Assembly (NCBI RefSeq): GCF_900489465.1
Contig: NZ_UEFQ01000013.1
Span: forward strand, 310,001-374,000
Direction of reading: 5' to 3'
Source of the DNA: Aequorivita sp. CIP111184
GTDB lineage: Bacteria > Bacteroidota > Bacteroidia > Flavobacteriales > Flavobacteriaceae
DNA: 64,000 nucleotides
Positions 16,070 through 25,462 of this stretch are shown piece after piece. A program made the translations under genes and the position numbers. How positions within the stretch are numbered: position 1 is the first letter of the stretch; each line of letters begins with the position of its first letter. The notes beneath the pieces are model-generated. The model was not told the origin of the DNA. It saw only the letters and a list, made by a program, of their open reading frames with translations, and did no database searches.

Positions 16070-17638
16070 ATGAAAACTCTTTCCTTGAAAATTCTTGCGT
16101 TAAGCTCCCTGTTTTTATTTTTCAATTCCATCGTAAATGCACAGGCTTTGAGTGGTTCGGAGATTGACAGTATTGTTCAAAAAACAATGAAAACCTTTGA
16201 TGTTCCCGGAATGGCGGTAGCAGTTTTGAAAGATGGCAAGATTTATCATAAAAATACTTACGGCGTTCGTTCGCTAAAAACTAAAGCCGAAGTAAACGAA
16301 AACACACTTTTTGGCGTAGCTTCAAACACCAAAGCTTTTACGACGGCTGCTCTCGGACAACTTATAGACCAAGGAAAACTTACTTGGGACACAAAAGTAA
16401 CAGACATCATTCCAGAATTTAAACTGAATGACTCCTACGTTACCAATGAATTTACAGTACGCGATCTTATTACGCATCGCAGCGGACTTGGTCTTGGAGC
16501 TGGCGACTTGATGGTTTTTCCAGCAGGAAACACAACTACCAAAGCCGAAATGATTCACAATCTCCGTTATTTAAAACCAGTTTCTTCTTTCCGAAGCAAG
16601 TTTGATTATGACAACTTGCTTTACATTGTTGCCGGTGAAGTTATTGCAAGAGTTTCGGGAAAAGACTTTGACGATTATATTTCAGAAAACTTCTTTAAGC
16701 CTTTGGAAATGAACCGTTCCTTGCTTTCCATTACTAAAATAAAAGCAGATGATAACAGAATTGATGGACATGCTCCAGTAAATGGAAAACTGGAATTAAC
16801 AGCCGATACTTTCACCCAAATCGCAACACCTGCTGGCGGAATTTTCGCTTCAATAAACGATATGAGCACTTGGGTACAAGCACAATTAAATGATGGAAAA
16901 TACGGCGAAAAATTACAGGACAGTCTTTTCAGCAGTAAAGTACATAACGAAATGTGGACGCCCCAAACCATTTTAAGAAGTGGAAAAGGTCCATACAACA
17001 CACACTTTTCAGCTTATGGTCTTGGTTGGTTTTTAAGTGATGTGAACGGTTATTTTCAGGTTACCCACACGGGAGGATTAAACGGAATTGTTAGTCAAGT
17101 TACCCTTATTCCAGAAATGGATTTGGGGATTATCGTGCTTACAAATCAACAAAGTGGGGCGGCGTTTACGGCAATTACTAATTCAATAAAGGATGGGTAT
17201 TTTGGCATAAAAGGCGAAGACAGGATTAAACAATACAATGACCGACGTTTGGTAGGCGAAAAAGAGGAAGACAGCATTGTTTCATCAGTGGAAAAAGACA
17301 TTGCGGCACAGCTGAAAAGCAAAACTCCAAAACCCAATCCGGCAGATTATTTAGGAACTTATAAAGATGTTTGGTTCGGCAAAGTTGCCATTAGCAACCC
17401 AAACGGAAGTCTTCATTTTAAAGCGGAAAAATCTCCCGACTTAACTGGAACAATGACTTTTTATAAAGGAACAACGTATGTGGTTCGTTGGAATGACACT
17501 TCTCTGAAAGCAGATGCTTTTGTAAATTTCAATTTGAATACAGAAGGCAAAGCGGAAAGTTTCACGATGAGTCCAATTTCGCCATTGACTGATTTTAGTT
17601 ATGATTTTCAAGATTTGGAGTTTCGGAAAGTAAAATAA
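16070..17638 (+). CDS. Class C beta-lactamase-like serine hydrolase
   Basis: 522 residues. A signal peptide ends at VNAQA near residue 26. The serine hydrolase core has the SxxK motif SNTK with Ser at about residue 85, the Tyr motif YDN near 179, and HTGG near 333 in place of KTG. The last hundred residues (NPADYLGTYKDVWFGKV onwards) form a DUF3471-type beta domain seen in peptidase-like members of the family. It is periplasmic or surface-located and may be a D-amino-acid peptidase or esterase; true beta-lactam resistance is unlikely. It stands alone with its own promoter. Confidence 0.88.
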   Translation: MKTLSLKILALSSLFLFFNSIVNAQALSGSEIDSIVQKTMKTFDVPGMAVAVLKDGKIYHKNTYGVRSLKTKAEVNENTLFGVASNTKAFTTAALGQLIDQGKLTWDTKVTDIIPEFKLNDSYVTNEFTVRDLITHRSGLGLGAGDLMVFPAGNTTTKAEMIHNLRYLKPVSSFRSKFDYDNLLYIVAGEVIARVSGKDFDDYISENFFKPLEMNRSLLSITKIKADDNRIDGHAPVNGKLELTADTFTQIATPAGGIFASINDMSTWVQAQLNDGKYGEKLQDSLFSSKVHNEMWTPQTILRSGKGPYNTHFSAYGLGWFLSDVNGYFQVTHTGGLNGIVSQVTLIPEMDLGIIVLTNQQSGAAFTAITNSIKDGYFGIKGEDRIKQYNDRRLVGEKEEDSIVSSVEKDIAAQLKSKTPKPNPADYLGTYKDVWFGKVAISNPNGSLHFKAEKSPDLTGTMTFYKGTTYVVRWNDTSLKADAFVNFNLNTEGKAESFTMSPISPLTDFSYDFQDLEFRKVK

Positions 17639-17729
17639 GAACGACGAACAAAAAGCTTCTTAAAAAAACGATAATTGCTTTGAATATTTTCGGTATTTGT
17701 TTAATTTCATAGTGATTAAAAAAATTATT

Positions 17730-18179
17730 ATGAAAACTTCAGAAAGATTGGATGCAGCTTTGACCAAACTATATACTGCCTTTCATAACAAAACATTAAA
17801 TCCTGAGTGCTGCAACCATTGTGCGGTGGGGAATATATGTAATAATACCGATAGCTGGAAACACCTCAGCGACAATCACGGTTCGCTGCAATTGAACTAT
17901 GTTGGTCTTTTTCACGAAAATTTGGGGCGTAAATTTCAAGGTTATACACCTTTGGAACTTCTGAAAATTGAAACTGAATTTTTAAAAGGCTGTGGCTATA
18001 TTCTTCCTTTGAATCACAAAAATCCCAAGCCAAAAAACCCTACTTCCCAAGAAACACTATTCAACGGATTGTGTGCCACAGTTGAATTTTTGTGTTCTCT
18101 TGATGGAATAAAAAATGTAATGGATTATTATCCAATATTTCAAAAGGAGCCAAAAGCCCTTGAATTGGAAACTGTTTAA
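17730..18179 (+). CDS. Unknown cysteine-containing cytosolic protein
   Basis: 149 residues from ATG 17730; a TTG at 17697 in the same frame would add eleven hydrophobic residues and seems less likely. The N-terminal third has PECCNHCAVGNICNN, four cysteines in 10 residues that could hold a metal. More cysteines follow (KGCGYI, GLCATVEFLCSL). I have a memory of this family being labelled as a subunit F of sodium-translocating NADH-quinone reductase, but nothing here supports that: no FAD, NAD or ferredoxin domain is present. The product ends just before a bidirectional terminator. Confidence 0.7.
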   Translation: MKTSERLDAALTKLYTAFHNKTLNPECCNHCAVGNICNNTDSWKHLSDNHGSLQLNYVGLFHENLGRKFQGYTPLELLKIETEFLKGCGYILPLNHKNPKPKNPTSQETLFNGLCATVEFLCSLDGIKNVMDYYPIFQKEPKALELETV

Positions 18180-18185
18180 TAAAAA

Positions 18186-18222
18186 AAACCTCCCCTATCA
18201 GCTTTGCCAATAGAAGAGGTTT
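18186..18222. terminator. Bidirectional intrinsic terminator
   Basis: AAACCTC (18186-18192) pairs with GAGGTTT (18216-18222), with an inner CTAT/ATAG pairing. It lies between two converging genes and has an A-run on the left and T-rich sequence to the right. Confidence 0.75.
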
Positions 18223-18245
18223 CATAACAATTTTTCTTTTTTCAA

Positions 18246-18746
18246 TTATACTTTTAAATCTCCGTGCTCACCCAAATCTGGTTCGTTTCCGGTTATTGCG
18301 CCTTGAGCCATTTTTAATAACGAAATCACTTTTCCGTTTTTGGTATCCCAATAATGTGCATCATTAGGTTGAACTTTAATAGCAGTAATATTTGGGTCGT
18401 CAACACCATCAAACCAAGCGTCATCACCGCTTCCGTAAAGTTCCTTAATTCTGTTTCGATCTGTGCTGATGGATGCATGTCCATAAATGCTTAGAAATTC
18501 AAAGTTTCCTTTGTCGGCATAAATCAATTGCGTTTTGTTTTCTCTTTCAATGTTTTTATTGTGCTCGCTGTTTTTGTTACTGAGAAACCAAATGTTTCCA
18601 CTATCATCCACTTCTTTCGTGCTCATTGGCACTACGTGAAAAGGTTGACTCTTCAGATTTGTTGCCATCATTGTAAAGTCAATGGACTCTGCCATTTCCT
18701 TAATTTTTTTTCTTGCTTCTTCGTTACTAAGATTTTTTGTGCTCAT
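18246..18746 (-). CDS. Pyridoxamine 5'-phosphate oxidase family protein (general stress type)
   Basis: 166 residues with the split-barrel flavin fold: IDFTMMATNLKSQPFHVVPM, then DDSGNIWFLSNKNSEHNKN and LIYADKGNFEFLSIYGHASI, and KELYGSGDDAWFDGVDDPN. This pattern fits the general-stress subfamily that binds FMN, FAD or F420-like cofactors rather than PdxH itself. Substrate unknown. Monocistronic, ending at the terminator at 18186-18222. Confidence 0.85.
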   Translation of the reverse strand: MSTKNLSNEEARKKIKEMAESIDFTMMATNLKSQPFHVVPMSTKEVDDSGNIWFLSNKNSEHNKNIERENKTQLIYADKGNFEFLSIYGHASISTDRNRIKELYGSGDDAWFDGVDDPNITAIKVQPNDAHYWDTKNGKVISLLKMAQGAITGNEPDLGEHGDLKV

Positions 18747-18872
18747 AGTTTTTTTATTTTGAAGGTACTAAACTATCAGCTTGTGGACTTTTAAGGAAAT
18801 CATAAAGTTTATTAATTTCAGAAAAAGAGTGAACAAAATACGCTTTCGATACAAATTGCACGTTTTGAAAAC

Positions 18873-20153
18873 CTACTTTCCAGTGTAGGCAACTCTCCAA
18901 ATATGACCGGTTGTATCATCCGTTATCAACATAGCACCATCTGGCATTACTACTGCCCCTACTGGTCTTCCTCGTACTTCATCTTTTTTTGGATCAACAA
19001 TGAAACCTGTGAGAAAATCTTGGGATTTACCAGCTGGTTTTCCGTTTTCAAAAGGAATAAAAACTACGCGGTAACCAGAAAGTATATCTCGATTCCAAGA
19101 ACCGTGCTGTACCACAAAAGCTCCATTTTTGTATTTCTTCGGAAAAGTATTTTCCGTGTAAAAAACCAATCCCAAAGAAGCAGTGTGCGAACCCAAAGAA
19201 AAATCTGGCTCAATTGCCTTCCGCAATCGAACGTAAGGCGGAATAGGAACACGCGGATCGTAATTACTGCCCCAATAAGTATAGGGCCAACCGTAATAGC
19301 CACCTTCCTTTACCGAAGTTAAATAGTCTGGCGCCAAATTATCGCCCAAACCATCACGCTCGTTCACAGAGGTCCAAAGTGTTTTTGTGATTGGTTCCCA
19401 GTCCATTCCCACAGGATTTCTAAGTCCAGAGGCATAAACTTCTAAATCACTACCATCGGGATTCATCACTAAAATATTGGCACGCATCACTTCGTTTTCC
19501 ATTCCTTTTTCACCAATATTATCGCCGCTGCCCACGGCAATATATATTTTGGAATTATCAGCATTTGCAATAATGTTCCGGGACCAATGTCGGTTTACTT
19601 TTCCTGCGGGAAGATCGGCAACCTTTTCTCCTACTTCATTAATTTTTGTTTGCCCATTTTTGTATGGGTAGCGCAACACAGCATCCGTATTTGCAACATA
19701 CAACCAATCTCCAATGATAAGCATTCCGAAAGGCTGATTAAGGCCTTCTTTTTTGGTGAGCAAAGTTTCTCGCAAATCCGGTACTCCGTCATTATTTGTA
19801 TCACGGAGCAAAGTAATAACATCTGCACTGTGCTTCAAATTGTTGGAGCCACCCGCACCAATAATAGTAGCTCCAATTTGCTTAAGAATACTGTAGTTGC
19901 TATTACTTTCAGCTACCAAAATATCGCCATTTGGCGTAACATACATCCAACGCGGATTTTCAAACCCATCAGCGTATTTTGTTACTGTAAATCCCTCTGG
20001 AGCTTTAGGCGTTTCAGCGTCTTTCCAACCAATTACATTGGAATAATTTGAAACCGATTTTGTTTCAAAGGGCTCAGGCAATTCTTTTGAATCTTTAACT
20101 TGTGCGAAAAGTGAAAGCGGAAAAGCAATTAAAAACAGAAAATATATTTTCAT
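18873..20153 (-). CDS. PQQ-dependent sugar dehydrogenase (sorbosone dehydrogenase type)
   Basis: 426 residues with a signal peptide ending at LFAQ. The six-bladed propeller of soluble glucose/sorbosone dehydrogenases is indicated by GFENPRWMYVTPNGDILVAE, QPFGMLIIGDWLYVANTD, NRHWSRNIIANADNSKIYIAVG, YASGLRNPVGMDWEP, and the late QHGSWNRDILSGYRV and RPVGAVVMPDGAMLITDD. The Arg in ASGLRN and the His in QHGSW correspond to conserved cofactor-site positions. It would oxidise aldoses or related sugars in the periplasm, provided PQQ is available; no PQQ synthesis genes are seen here. It may share a transcript with the aldehyde dehydrogenase upstream (33-bp gap). Confidence 0.85.
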   Translation of the reverse strand: MKIYFLFLIAFPLSLFAQVKDSKELPEPFETKSVSNYSNVIGWKDAETPKAPEGFTVTKYADGFENPRWMYVTPNGDILVAESNSNYSILKQIGATIIGAGGSNNLKHSADVITLLRDTNNDGVPDLRETLLTKKEGLNQPFGMLIIGDWLYVANTDAVLRYPYKNGQTKINEVGEKVADLPAGKVNRHWSRNIIANADNSKIYIAVGSGDNIGEKGMENEVMRANILVMNPDGSDLEVYASGLRNPVGMDWEPITKTLWTSVNERDGLGDNLAPDYLTSVKEGGYYGWPYTYWGSNYDPRVPIPPYVRLRKAIEPDFSLGSHTASLGLVFYTENTFPKKYKNGAFVVQHGSWNRDILSGYRVVFIPFENGKPAGKSQDFLTGFIVDPKKDEVRGRPVGAVVMPDGAMLITDDTTGHIWRVAYTGK

Positions 20154-20186
20154 TATTGATAATTAGATGTTTCAGAAAAATATTGA

Positions 20187-21581
20187 TTAGCCTTTAAGAC
20201 GCATAATAGCTTTTGTATTTACGAATTCCTTCATTCCAAAGCCACCATGCTCACGACCATAACCAGAATCTTTCACTCCGCCAAAAGGCATGTTTGGTTG
20301 CGCAAGACCAAAGCTATTTATAAAGACCATTCCCGTATCAAAATGTTTGCTGGCCAGTTCCATTGCTTTTTCTTCATCTTTTGAAAAAATTCCACCACCA
20401 AGGCCGTATTTACTATCGTTGGCAATTCGCATAGCATCCTCAGTATCCTTCGCTTTAATCAATGATGCAACTGGTCCAAAAAGTTCATCATCATAAGCAG
20501 GCTGACCTGGTTTTACATTTTCAAGAACGGTTGCTGGATAGAAAAAACCTTTCCCTTTCGGCATTTCGCCACCACACAGAATTTTTGCGCCTTTCTTCAC
20601 ACTTTTTTCCACCTGCTCGTGAAGTGTTTCGCGAAGATCTTCACGCGCCATCGGACCAATTTTTGAATCTTTATCCGTTGGGTCACCATGTTTCATTTTC
20701 TTCATCTGTTCTACAAACGCTTCTTTAAATGCATCGTAAACTTTATCAACCACCACAAAACGTTTTGCCGCAACGCAGGTTTCTCCATTGTTGTAAGTTC
20801 TTCCTTGCACGCACATTTTAACGGCTAGATTTAAATCTGCATCTTCCAAAACAATGTATGCGTCATTGCTTCCCAACTCCATAACGGTTTTCTTTAACGC
20901 AGCTCCAGATTTTTTTGCAATATCTCTTCCTGCTCCAGGGCTTCCGGTAAGGGTAACACCGCGCACCAATTTGTGCTTTATAATTTCATCGCTCTGTTTG
21001 TGTGATATTTTAAGTACGGTAAAAAGGTTTTTAGGAAGTCCTGCCTTTTCATATATTTTTTTTAGCATTAAAGCTGAACCCGTAACGTTTTCAGCGTGTT
21101 TTAGAAGAATCCCATTTCCCGCCATTAAGTTGGCAATGGAATAACGAATTACTTGATATACAGGGAAATTCCATGGTTGAATACCATAAATTACCCCTGT
21201 TGGAGAATAAGTGACCAATCCCTTTCCTCCACCGGGGAGTTCGCGTTCTTCGTCTTTTAAACTCTCTGGTCCGTTTGTTGCCGTCCAATCACAGATTCCT
21301 GCACAAAGATCAATTTCCTGTTTGCTCTGTTTTAGCAATTTTCCCATTTCATCGGTCATCAATTTTGAAAGTTCATCAGAATTTTCCTTTAGCTCCTTTC
21401 CAATTGCTTTAATTATTTTGGCTCTTTCTTTAGATGAAACCATGCGCCAGTCCATAAAAGCTTTATGACATTTTTCCACGGCTTCATCAGCCTCTTTATC
21501 TGTCATAATTGGGTATTTTTTAATCTCTTTTCCTGTAGTTGGATTAATTGTAACTAGTTCTGTTTTTTCTTCTTTTTGCAT
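20187..21581 (-). CDS. NAD(P)-dependent aldehyde dehydrogenase (succinate-semialdehyde type)
   Basis: 464 residues. Catalytic residues are the Glu in VMELGSNDAYIV near 235 and the nucleophile Cys in NNGETCVAAKRF near 268. The cofactor motif is TGSPGAGRDIAKKSG. The N-terminus (INPTTGKEIKKYP) and the C-terminal MPFGGVKDSGYGREHGG match short succinate-semialdehyde dehydrogenases of the GabD2 kind, which are about 455 residues. The substrate is inferred from similarity only. It precedes the sugar dehydrogenase gene on the same strand. Confidence 0.88.
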   Translation of the reverse strand: MQKEEKTELVTINPTTGKEIKKYPIMTDKEADEAVEKCHKAFMDWRMVSSKERAKIIKAIGKELKENSDELSKLMTDEMGKLLKQSKQEIDLCAGICDWTATNGPESLKDEERELPGGGKGLVTYSPTGVIYGIQPWNFPVYQVIRYSIANLMAGNGILLKHAENVTGSALMLKKIYEKAGLPKNLFTVLKISHKQSDEIIKHKLVRGVTLTGSPGAGRDIAKKSGAALKKTVMELGSNDAYIVLEDADLNLAVKMCVQGRTYNNGETCVAAKRFVVVDKVYDAFKEAFVEQMKKMKHGDPTDKDSKIGPMAREDLRETLHEQVEKSVKKGAKILCGGEMPKGKGFFYPATVLENVKPGQPAYDDELFGPVASLIKAKDTEDAMRIANDSKYGLGGGIFSKDEEKAMELASKHFDTGMVFINSFGLAQPNMPFGGVKDSGYGREHGGFGMKEFVNTKAIMRLKG

Positions 21582-21707
21582 AATATTATTCTTTTAAAGG
21601 AAATATATTATTTTACAACAAGAGTCTGTCTTAAAAAACTGTTATACTTTTAAAGAGTAAAATTGGAGATGCTTCCAAAACATTTCTCTTTTCATAAATT
21701 TATAATT

Positions 21708-22286
21708 ATGAAACCCGATGTAATTAGAAATATTCGTACCGCCCGTCCTGAAGATTTTAAGCAAGTTGCTCCACTCATTGTACAGGCGATGGAAGACTTG
21801 GCGTGTACATTTGCAAATACAAAGGATCCTCAAAAAACGTTTCCACTGTTTGAATATTTTTTTCAGCAGCGTGCCAATCAGTACAGTTTTGAAAACACAT
21901 TAGTCTATGAGGAGAATGGAAAAATTGCAGGCTCAATAATAGCGTATGATGGAGCTTTGCTTTCCACTTATCGTGAACCCTTTTTAGAATATATAGCAAT
22001 TAATTACAACGTAAAGAATCTGGTAATTGAAGACGAAACCTTAAAAGGTGAACTCTATATAGATACCTTGAGCGTTTACCCAAAACATCAGGGAAAAGGA
22101 ATTGGCAGTAAGCTTTTAGGTGCCATTAAAGAGCGTGCTCAAAAAGAAGGTCACCGAAAACTGGGGTTGTTAGTAGATTTAAAAAACCCCAGCGCCAAAA
22201 AATTATATTCGGCGTTGGGGTTTGAGACGATCGGTAAAAAACAACTTGGTAATAGTGTTTACGAGCATTTGCAACTTAATCTTTAA
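21708..22286 (+). CDS. GNAT family N-acetyltransferase
   Basis: 192 residues from ATG 21708 (MKPDVIRNIRTARPEDF). In-frame TTG 21663 and ATG 21669 lie upstream, but the fold begins at IRTARPEDFKQVAPLI, so the later start is preferred. The acetyl-CoA motif is LSVYPKHQGKGIGSKLLGAI around residue 125, followed by LLVDLKNPSAKKLYSALGFE. The acceptor is unknown. It converges with recO, with 14 bp between the stop codons. Confidence 0.88.
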   Translation: MKPDVIRNIRTARPEDFKQVAPLIVQAMEDLACTFANTKDPQKTFPLFEYFFQQRANQYSFENTLVYEENGKIAGSIIAYDGALLSTYREPFLEYIAINYNVKNLVIEDETLKGELYIDTLSVYPKHQGKGIGSKLLGAIKERAQKEGHRKLGLLVDLKNPSAKKLYSALGFETIGKKQLGNSVYEHLQLNL

Positions 22287-22300
22287 CCTTCCTTATTGAT

Positions 22301-23020
22301 TTAAGAAAATAATTGGTTTAGCACCGCAAGTGATTTTGGTTTTTGATAACCTTGTACGTGAAAACTGTAATAAGATAACACCAGTTCCAACAGGTTTTGG
22401 CGTTCGTTTTTTGAAAGTTTTATTTTGTTTATAAATTCAAAATCTACTGTGAAGAAATTTTTAAAATTTTCTATTTGCTGGCCTTCTAAACAATAGTTAT
22501 TTGTATTTACAGCTTGAAAGTTCCCCTCCATTATATTGAAATATTTGGCTTCGATATTTGTGGCATCGGGATAAAAACCCAGATACATACTTAACTGCAA
22601 TAAGAAAAAAATATGAAAATTGGCGACCTCATCATTTTGATCTAGCCACAATAAAGAGTTTTCCAAAAAACCGTAAAGCTCCGTATTGGCTTCTTCCTCG
22701 CGGATACAGTTTCTTAGCATTTCAGACAAAAACATAACTAATCCAGATTTTATTATATCTGTATGAAGTGTTTGGTAAGGTTGAAAAACTTTAGCTTCCT
22801 TGATATATTCAAGAGTGCCCTTATTTTTATGTTCTGCAATTATTTCTAGTTGAGTGAGGGGTTGAAAATAGGAGGCTTTTAGTTTGCCTTTCTTTGATTT
22901 TAGAATATTGCGCAATAAATAGCTTTTAATTCCTGCAACTTCTGTAAAACAACTTACAATAAGGTCTGCTTCGGAATATTTTATTGCTGAAAACACAATG
23001 GCTTTGGTAGCAACAACCAT
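22301..23020 (-). CDS. recO: DNA repair protein RecO
   Basis: 239 residues. The OB-fold N-terminus reads VVATKAIVFSAIKYSEADLIV and ILKSKKGKLKASYFQPLTQL, followed by the helical part (LSEMLRNCIREEEANTELYGFL). RecO anneals strands and loads RecA with RecF/RecR. The zinc-finger cysteines of many RecO proteins are absent, as in other Bacteroidota copies. Its start shares a base with the stop of porZ, so the two are coupled. Confidence 0.88.
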   Translation of the reverse strand: MVVATKAIVFSAIKYSEADLIVSCFTEVAGIKSYLLRNILKSKKGKLKASYFQPLTQLEIIAEHKNKGTLEYIKEAKVFQPYQTLHTDIIKSGLVMFLSEMLRNCIREEEANTELYGFLENSLLWLDQNDEVANFHIFFLLQLSMYLGFYPDATNIEAKYFNIMEGNFQAVNTNNYCLEGQQIENFKNFFTVDFEFINKIKLSKNERQNLLELVLSYYSFHVQGYQKPKSLAVLNQLFS

Positions 23021-25326
23021 CAGCGGATGATCATAATTTTAGAAACTTTGGTTTCCGCATTATCTTCTGTGGTTACGAGAACTAAGTAAACCCCTGAGCG
23101 AACTTTATACCTTCCAAAAGCTGTGGTATCCCACAGTACGCTACCTCCTTCAGAAGTTTCTTCAAAAACAAGATTTCCAGTAATATCAGTTATTTTTACA
23201 TTGGCCTGAGACGTAAGCCCATCAATAGTAACATTGCCATTAAACCCAGGTCTTACAGGATTAGGAAACGCATGAACATTTTCAAGATTATCGCTTGGTG
23301 CAGTTGCGGTTCCTTTATAGGCTACTAGCCCCTGTGTTGTTGCAAAATAAACTACTCCTGTAAATGGATCTATGGCAATATCCTGAACGTTGTTGGTAGG
23401 TAATGGCGAATTATCTTTTGTGAACCTGAGCAATGTTTCTTGCCCATTTGGAGATAAGTAGAAAACACCAGAAGCTGATGTTGCAACCCATTTATTATTA
23501 GAGCCATCTACGGTAATATCGGTTATTGATTGTTCATATAAAAGTTCTTGTGGCACATTATCCTCAAGTATAATAATCGCTTGTGATTGTGGTGATGCTC
23601 CTTGTTCAAAAAAACTGCCGGGACTATATAACACTCTAAGCCCTCTTAAAGTTCCTATCCAAAGTCTATTTTGACTATCAAAAGCTAGAGCCCTCACATT
23701 ATCCGTCGGCAAATTGCCCTCATTAGCCCCTATTTTATTGAATGTATCTGTAGTAGCATTATACCCTATTAATCCGTTGCCATATGTTCCGAAAAAAATA
23801 TAATTTTCACGACTGAGCGCTAATTTAGTTAAAGCCAAATCAGCCACAGGATTAAATATAGCTGAAATGTCTGTTTTTTGAAACTGCCCACTAGGCGTCA
23901 ATTTTATTAGTCCCTCATCCGTTTTACTTTGAAGGAACCAGAGATTTCCTTGGTTATCGAATTGCGAACCATATAGTCTAATACCGGCATCGCCCGTTCC
24001 TCCACCAGGCACAGGAATACTGATTCTATCTAAGGGGCTATTAGTTTCATCATAAAGTATTGTAGGAACTTCATCCACAATTTTCAACAATCCTTTTTGA
24101 AAAGAACTCATAAAGACTTCATTGGGAGCTTGGGGATTGATTGTTGCTTTTATCAAATCTGTTGGTTCGCCATTTACAGCTGTGCTCAAATCTTCGTAAG
24201 AAATGTTTGTCCAAAGGGTATCCTTAAGATGGCTTACCCCAAAACGAGAATAAGGGTTAGGGTCAAAATCTCTAGTTGTTTCCCCAAAAGTCACCCAAAG
24301 TTGTCCCGGCGTTGCATCAAGTGCAAATGGTTTGTTCCTAATAGGGCCATTGGGTAAAACTTGCGTAGCTTGCATAGTTCCAAAAGGAACAATTAAAAGT
24401 CCGTCTTCTACTGTACCTAAATAGAAATTGTTTTCGAAACTATAACCCGAAAGAAGATCAATATCATAATTGAGCACATTGTTTACTACTGCTTCCTGCA
24501 CAAAACCTTCTGAATAAGCTTGAATAGAGTTTTTTGTAGTAATAGTCAATAGGTTATCCGCTAACCTAAATTTAAGTACTTCAGAACTAAAATTAGTTAC
24601 TACACTAGTAATACCTTGTGGAGTAAAGCGTAAAATTGAGTTAGATAGATTTGAAGCGTATAATTCATTTCCCAATTTTTCAGCTGCTCTAAACCCACCC
24701 GTTATAATTGTTGTCCAGTTTTGGTAATCAATTAAATTGTCATCTGCCACAAATGCCCTTCGCATTCCATTAGAAGAACTGGCAGCAAAAATATAAGGTT
24801 CTTGCACGATGGTCTGCACAATGTCTATTTGGCTGCCTCCATCACCAATAAAATATGTGTCTCCAAACTCCAACGCTGCAAGATCATAAACTGATATGCC
24901 ATATTGTGTGGAAATGTATACTTTCCCGTCATATTCGTTGAAATTATTGATGCGTTTTCTGTCTGGGGGAATAGTCTGTTTGTCAAGAATATCAACTACT
25001 TTCAGAATGTTTTCCTCTCCATTTTTTGCAATTTCTATCAGCCCATTTTCATAGCCAATTAGTAACAGTCCAAAAGCTTCACTGTAATGGATGCTGGAAA
25101 TAAAATCTCCAGACAAACCATTAACAGTTGATAGGGTTTTGGTTACGTTTGTTGAAAGATCGTAAGTAAACACTGCATTTTCAGCCCCCACAAAAATTTT
25201 GTTGTCTCCCTGAGATATATCTTTAACAGAAACATAAGAGAAATGGCCCGTCCAGCTTTTTTCAAAATTCTGGGCGTTTGTCAGAAAAGGAACTATCAAT
25301 AAGAAAGCAATGGCCCACCGCTTCAT
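23020..25326 (-). CDS. porZ: Type IX secretion protein PorZ
   Basis: 768 residues from ATG 25326 (MKRWAIAFLL); an upstream in-frame start would break the signal peptide, which ends at LTNAQ. Two beta-propeller domains of the two-component-regulator kind fill most of the protein: NKIFVGAENAVFTYDL and YNATTDTFNKIGANEGNLP, with the repeat NLPTDNVRALAFDSQNRLWIG. The C-terminal 85 residues are a type A sorting-like domain (AFPNPVRPGFNGNVTI to SKIMIIR). PorZ sits on the surface in the attachment complex that delivers anionic lipopolysaccharide to secreted cargo. The neighbour recO is the common partner in Flavobacteriaceae. Confidence 0.88.
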   Translation of the reverse strand: MKRWAIAFLLIVPFLTNAQNFEKSWTGHFSYVSVKDISQGDNKIFVGAENAVFTYDLSTNVTKTLSTVNGLSGDFISSIHYSEAFGLLLIGYENGLIEIAKNGEENILKVVDILDKQTIPPDRKRINNFNEYDGKVYISTQYGISVYDLAALEFGDTYFIGDGGSQIDIVQTIVQEPYIFAASSSNGMRRAFVADDNLIDYQNWTTIITGGFRAAEKLGNELYASNLSNSILRFTPQGITSVVTNFSSEVLKFRLADNLLTITTKNSIQAYSEGFVQEAVVNNVLNYDIDLLSGYSFENNFYLGTVEDGLLIVPFGTMQATQVLPNGPIRNKPFALDATPGQLWVTFGETTRDFDPNPYSRFGVSHLKDTLWTNISYEDLSTAVNGEPTDLIKATINPQAPNEVFMSSFQKGLLKIVDEVPTILYDETNSPLDRISIPVPGGGTGDAGIRLYGSQFDNQGNLWFLQSKTDEGLIKLTPSGQFQKTDISAIFNPVADLALTKLALSRENYIFFGTYGNGLIGYNATTDTFNKIGANEGNLPTDNVRALAFDSQNRLWIGTLRGLRVLYSPGSFFEQGASPQSQAIIILEDNVPQELLYEQSITDITVDGSNNKWVATSASGVFYLSPNGQETLLRFTKDNSPLPTNNVQDIAIDPFTGVVYFATTQGLVAYKGTATAPSDNLENVHAFPNPVRPGFNGNVTIDGLTSQANVKITDITGNLVFEETSEGGSVLWDTTAFGRYKVRSGVYLVLVTTEDNAETKVSKIMIIR

Positions 25327-25385
25327 AGAGTAACTGGTTTTGTTTATTAACACGCTAAAATAGTATTTATTGCGGTATATGAATC

Positions 25386-25439
25386 AAAAAAGCCTTTCCA
25401 TATCTTTTTATTTGAACAAAGATATTCAGAAAGGCTTTT
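25386..25439 (-). terminator. Intrinsic terminator of gdhA
   Basis: AAAAGCCTTTC near 25388-25398 pairs with GAAAGGCTTTT at 25429-25439, extended by ATCTTT/AAAGAT inside. Read on the minus strand, the stem is followed by a T-rich tract. Confidence 0.75.
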
Positions 25440-25462
25440 GCTCTATTTTGGATTTGGAGTAA

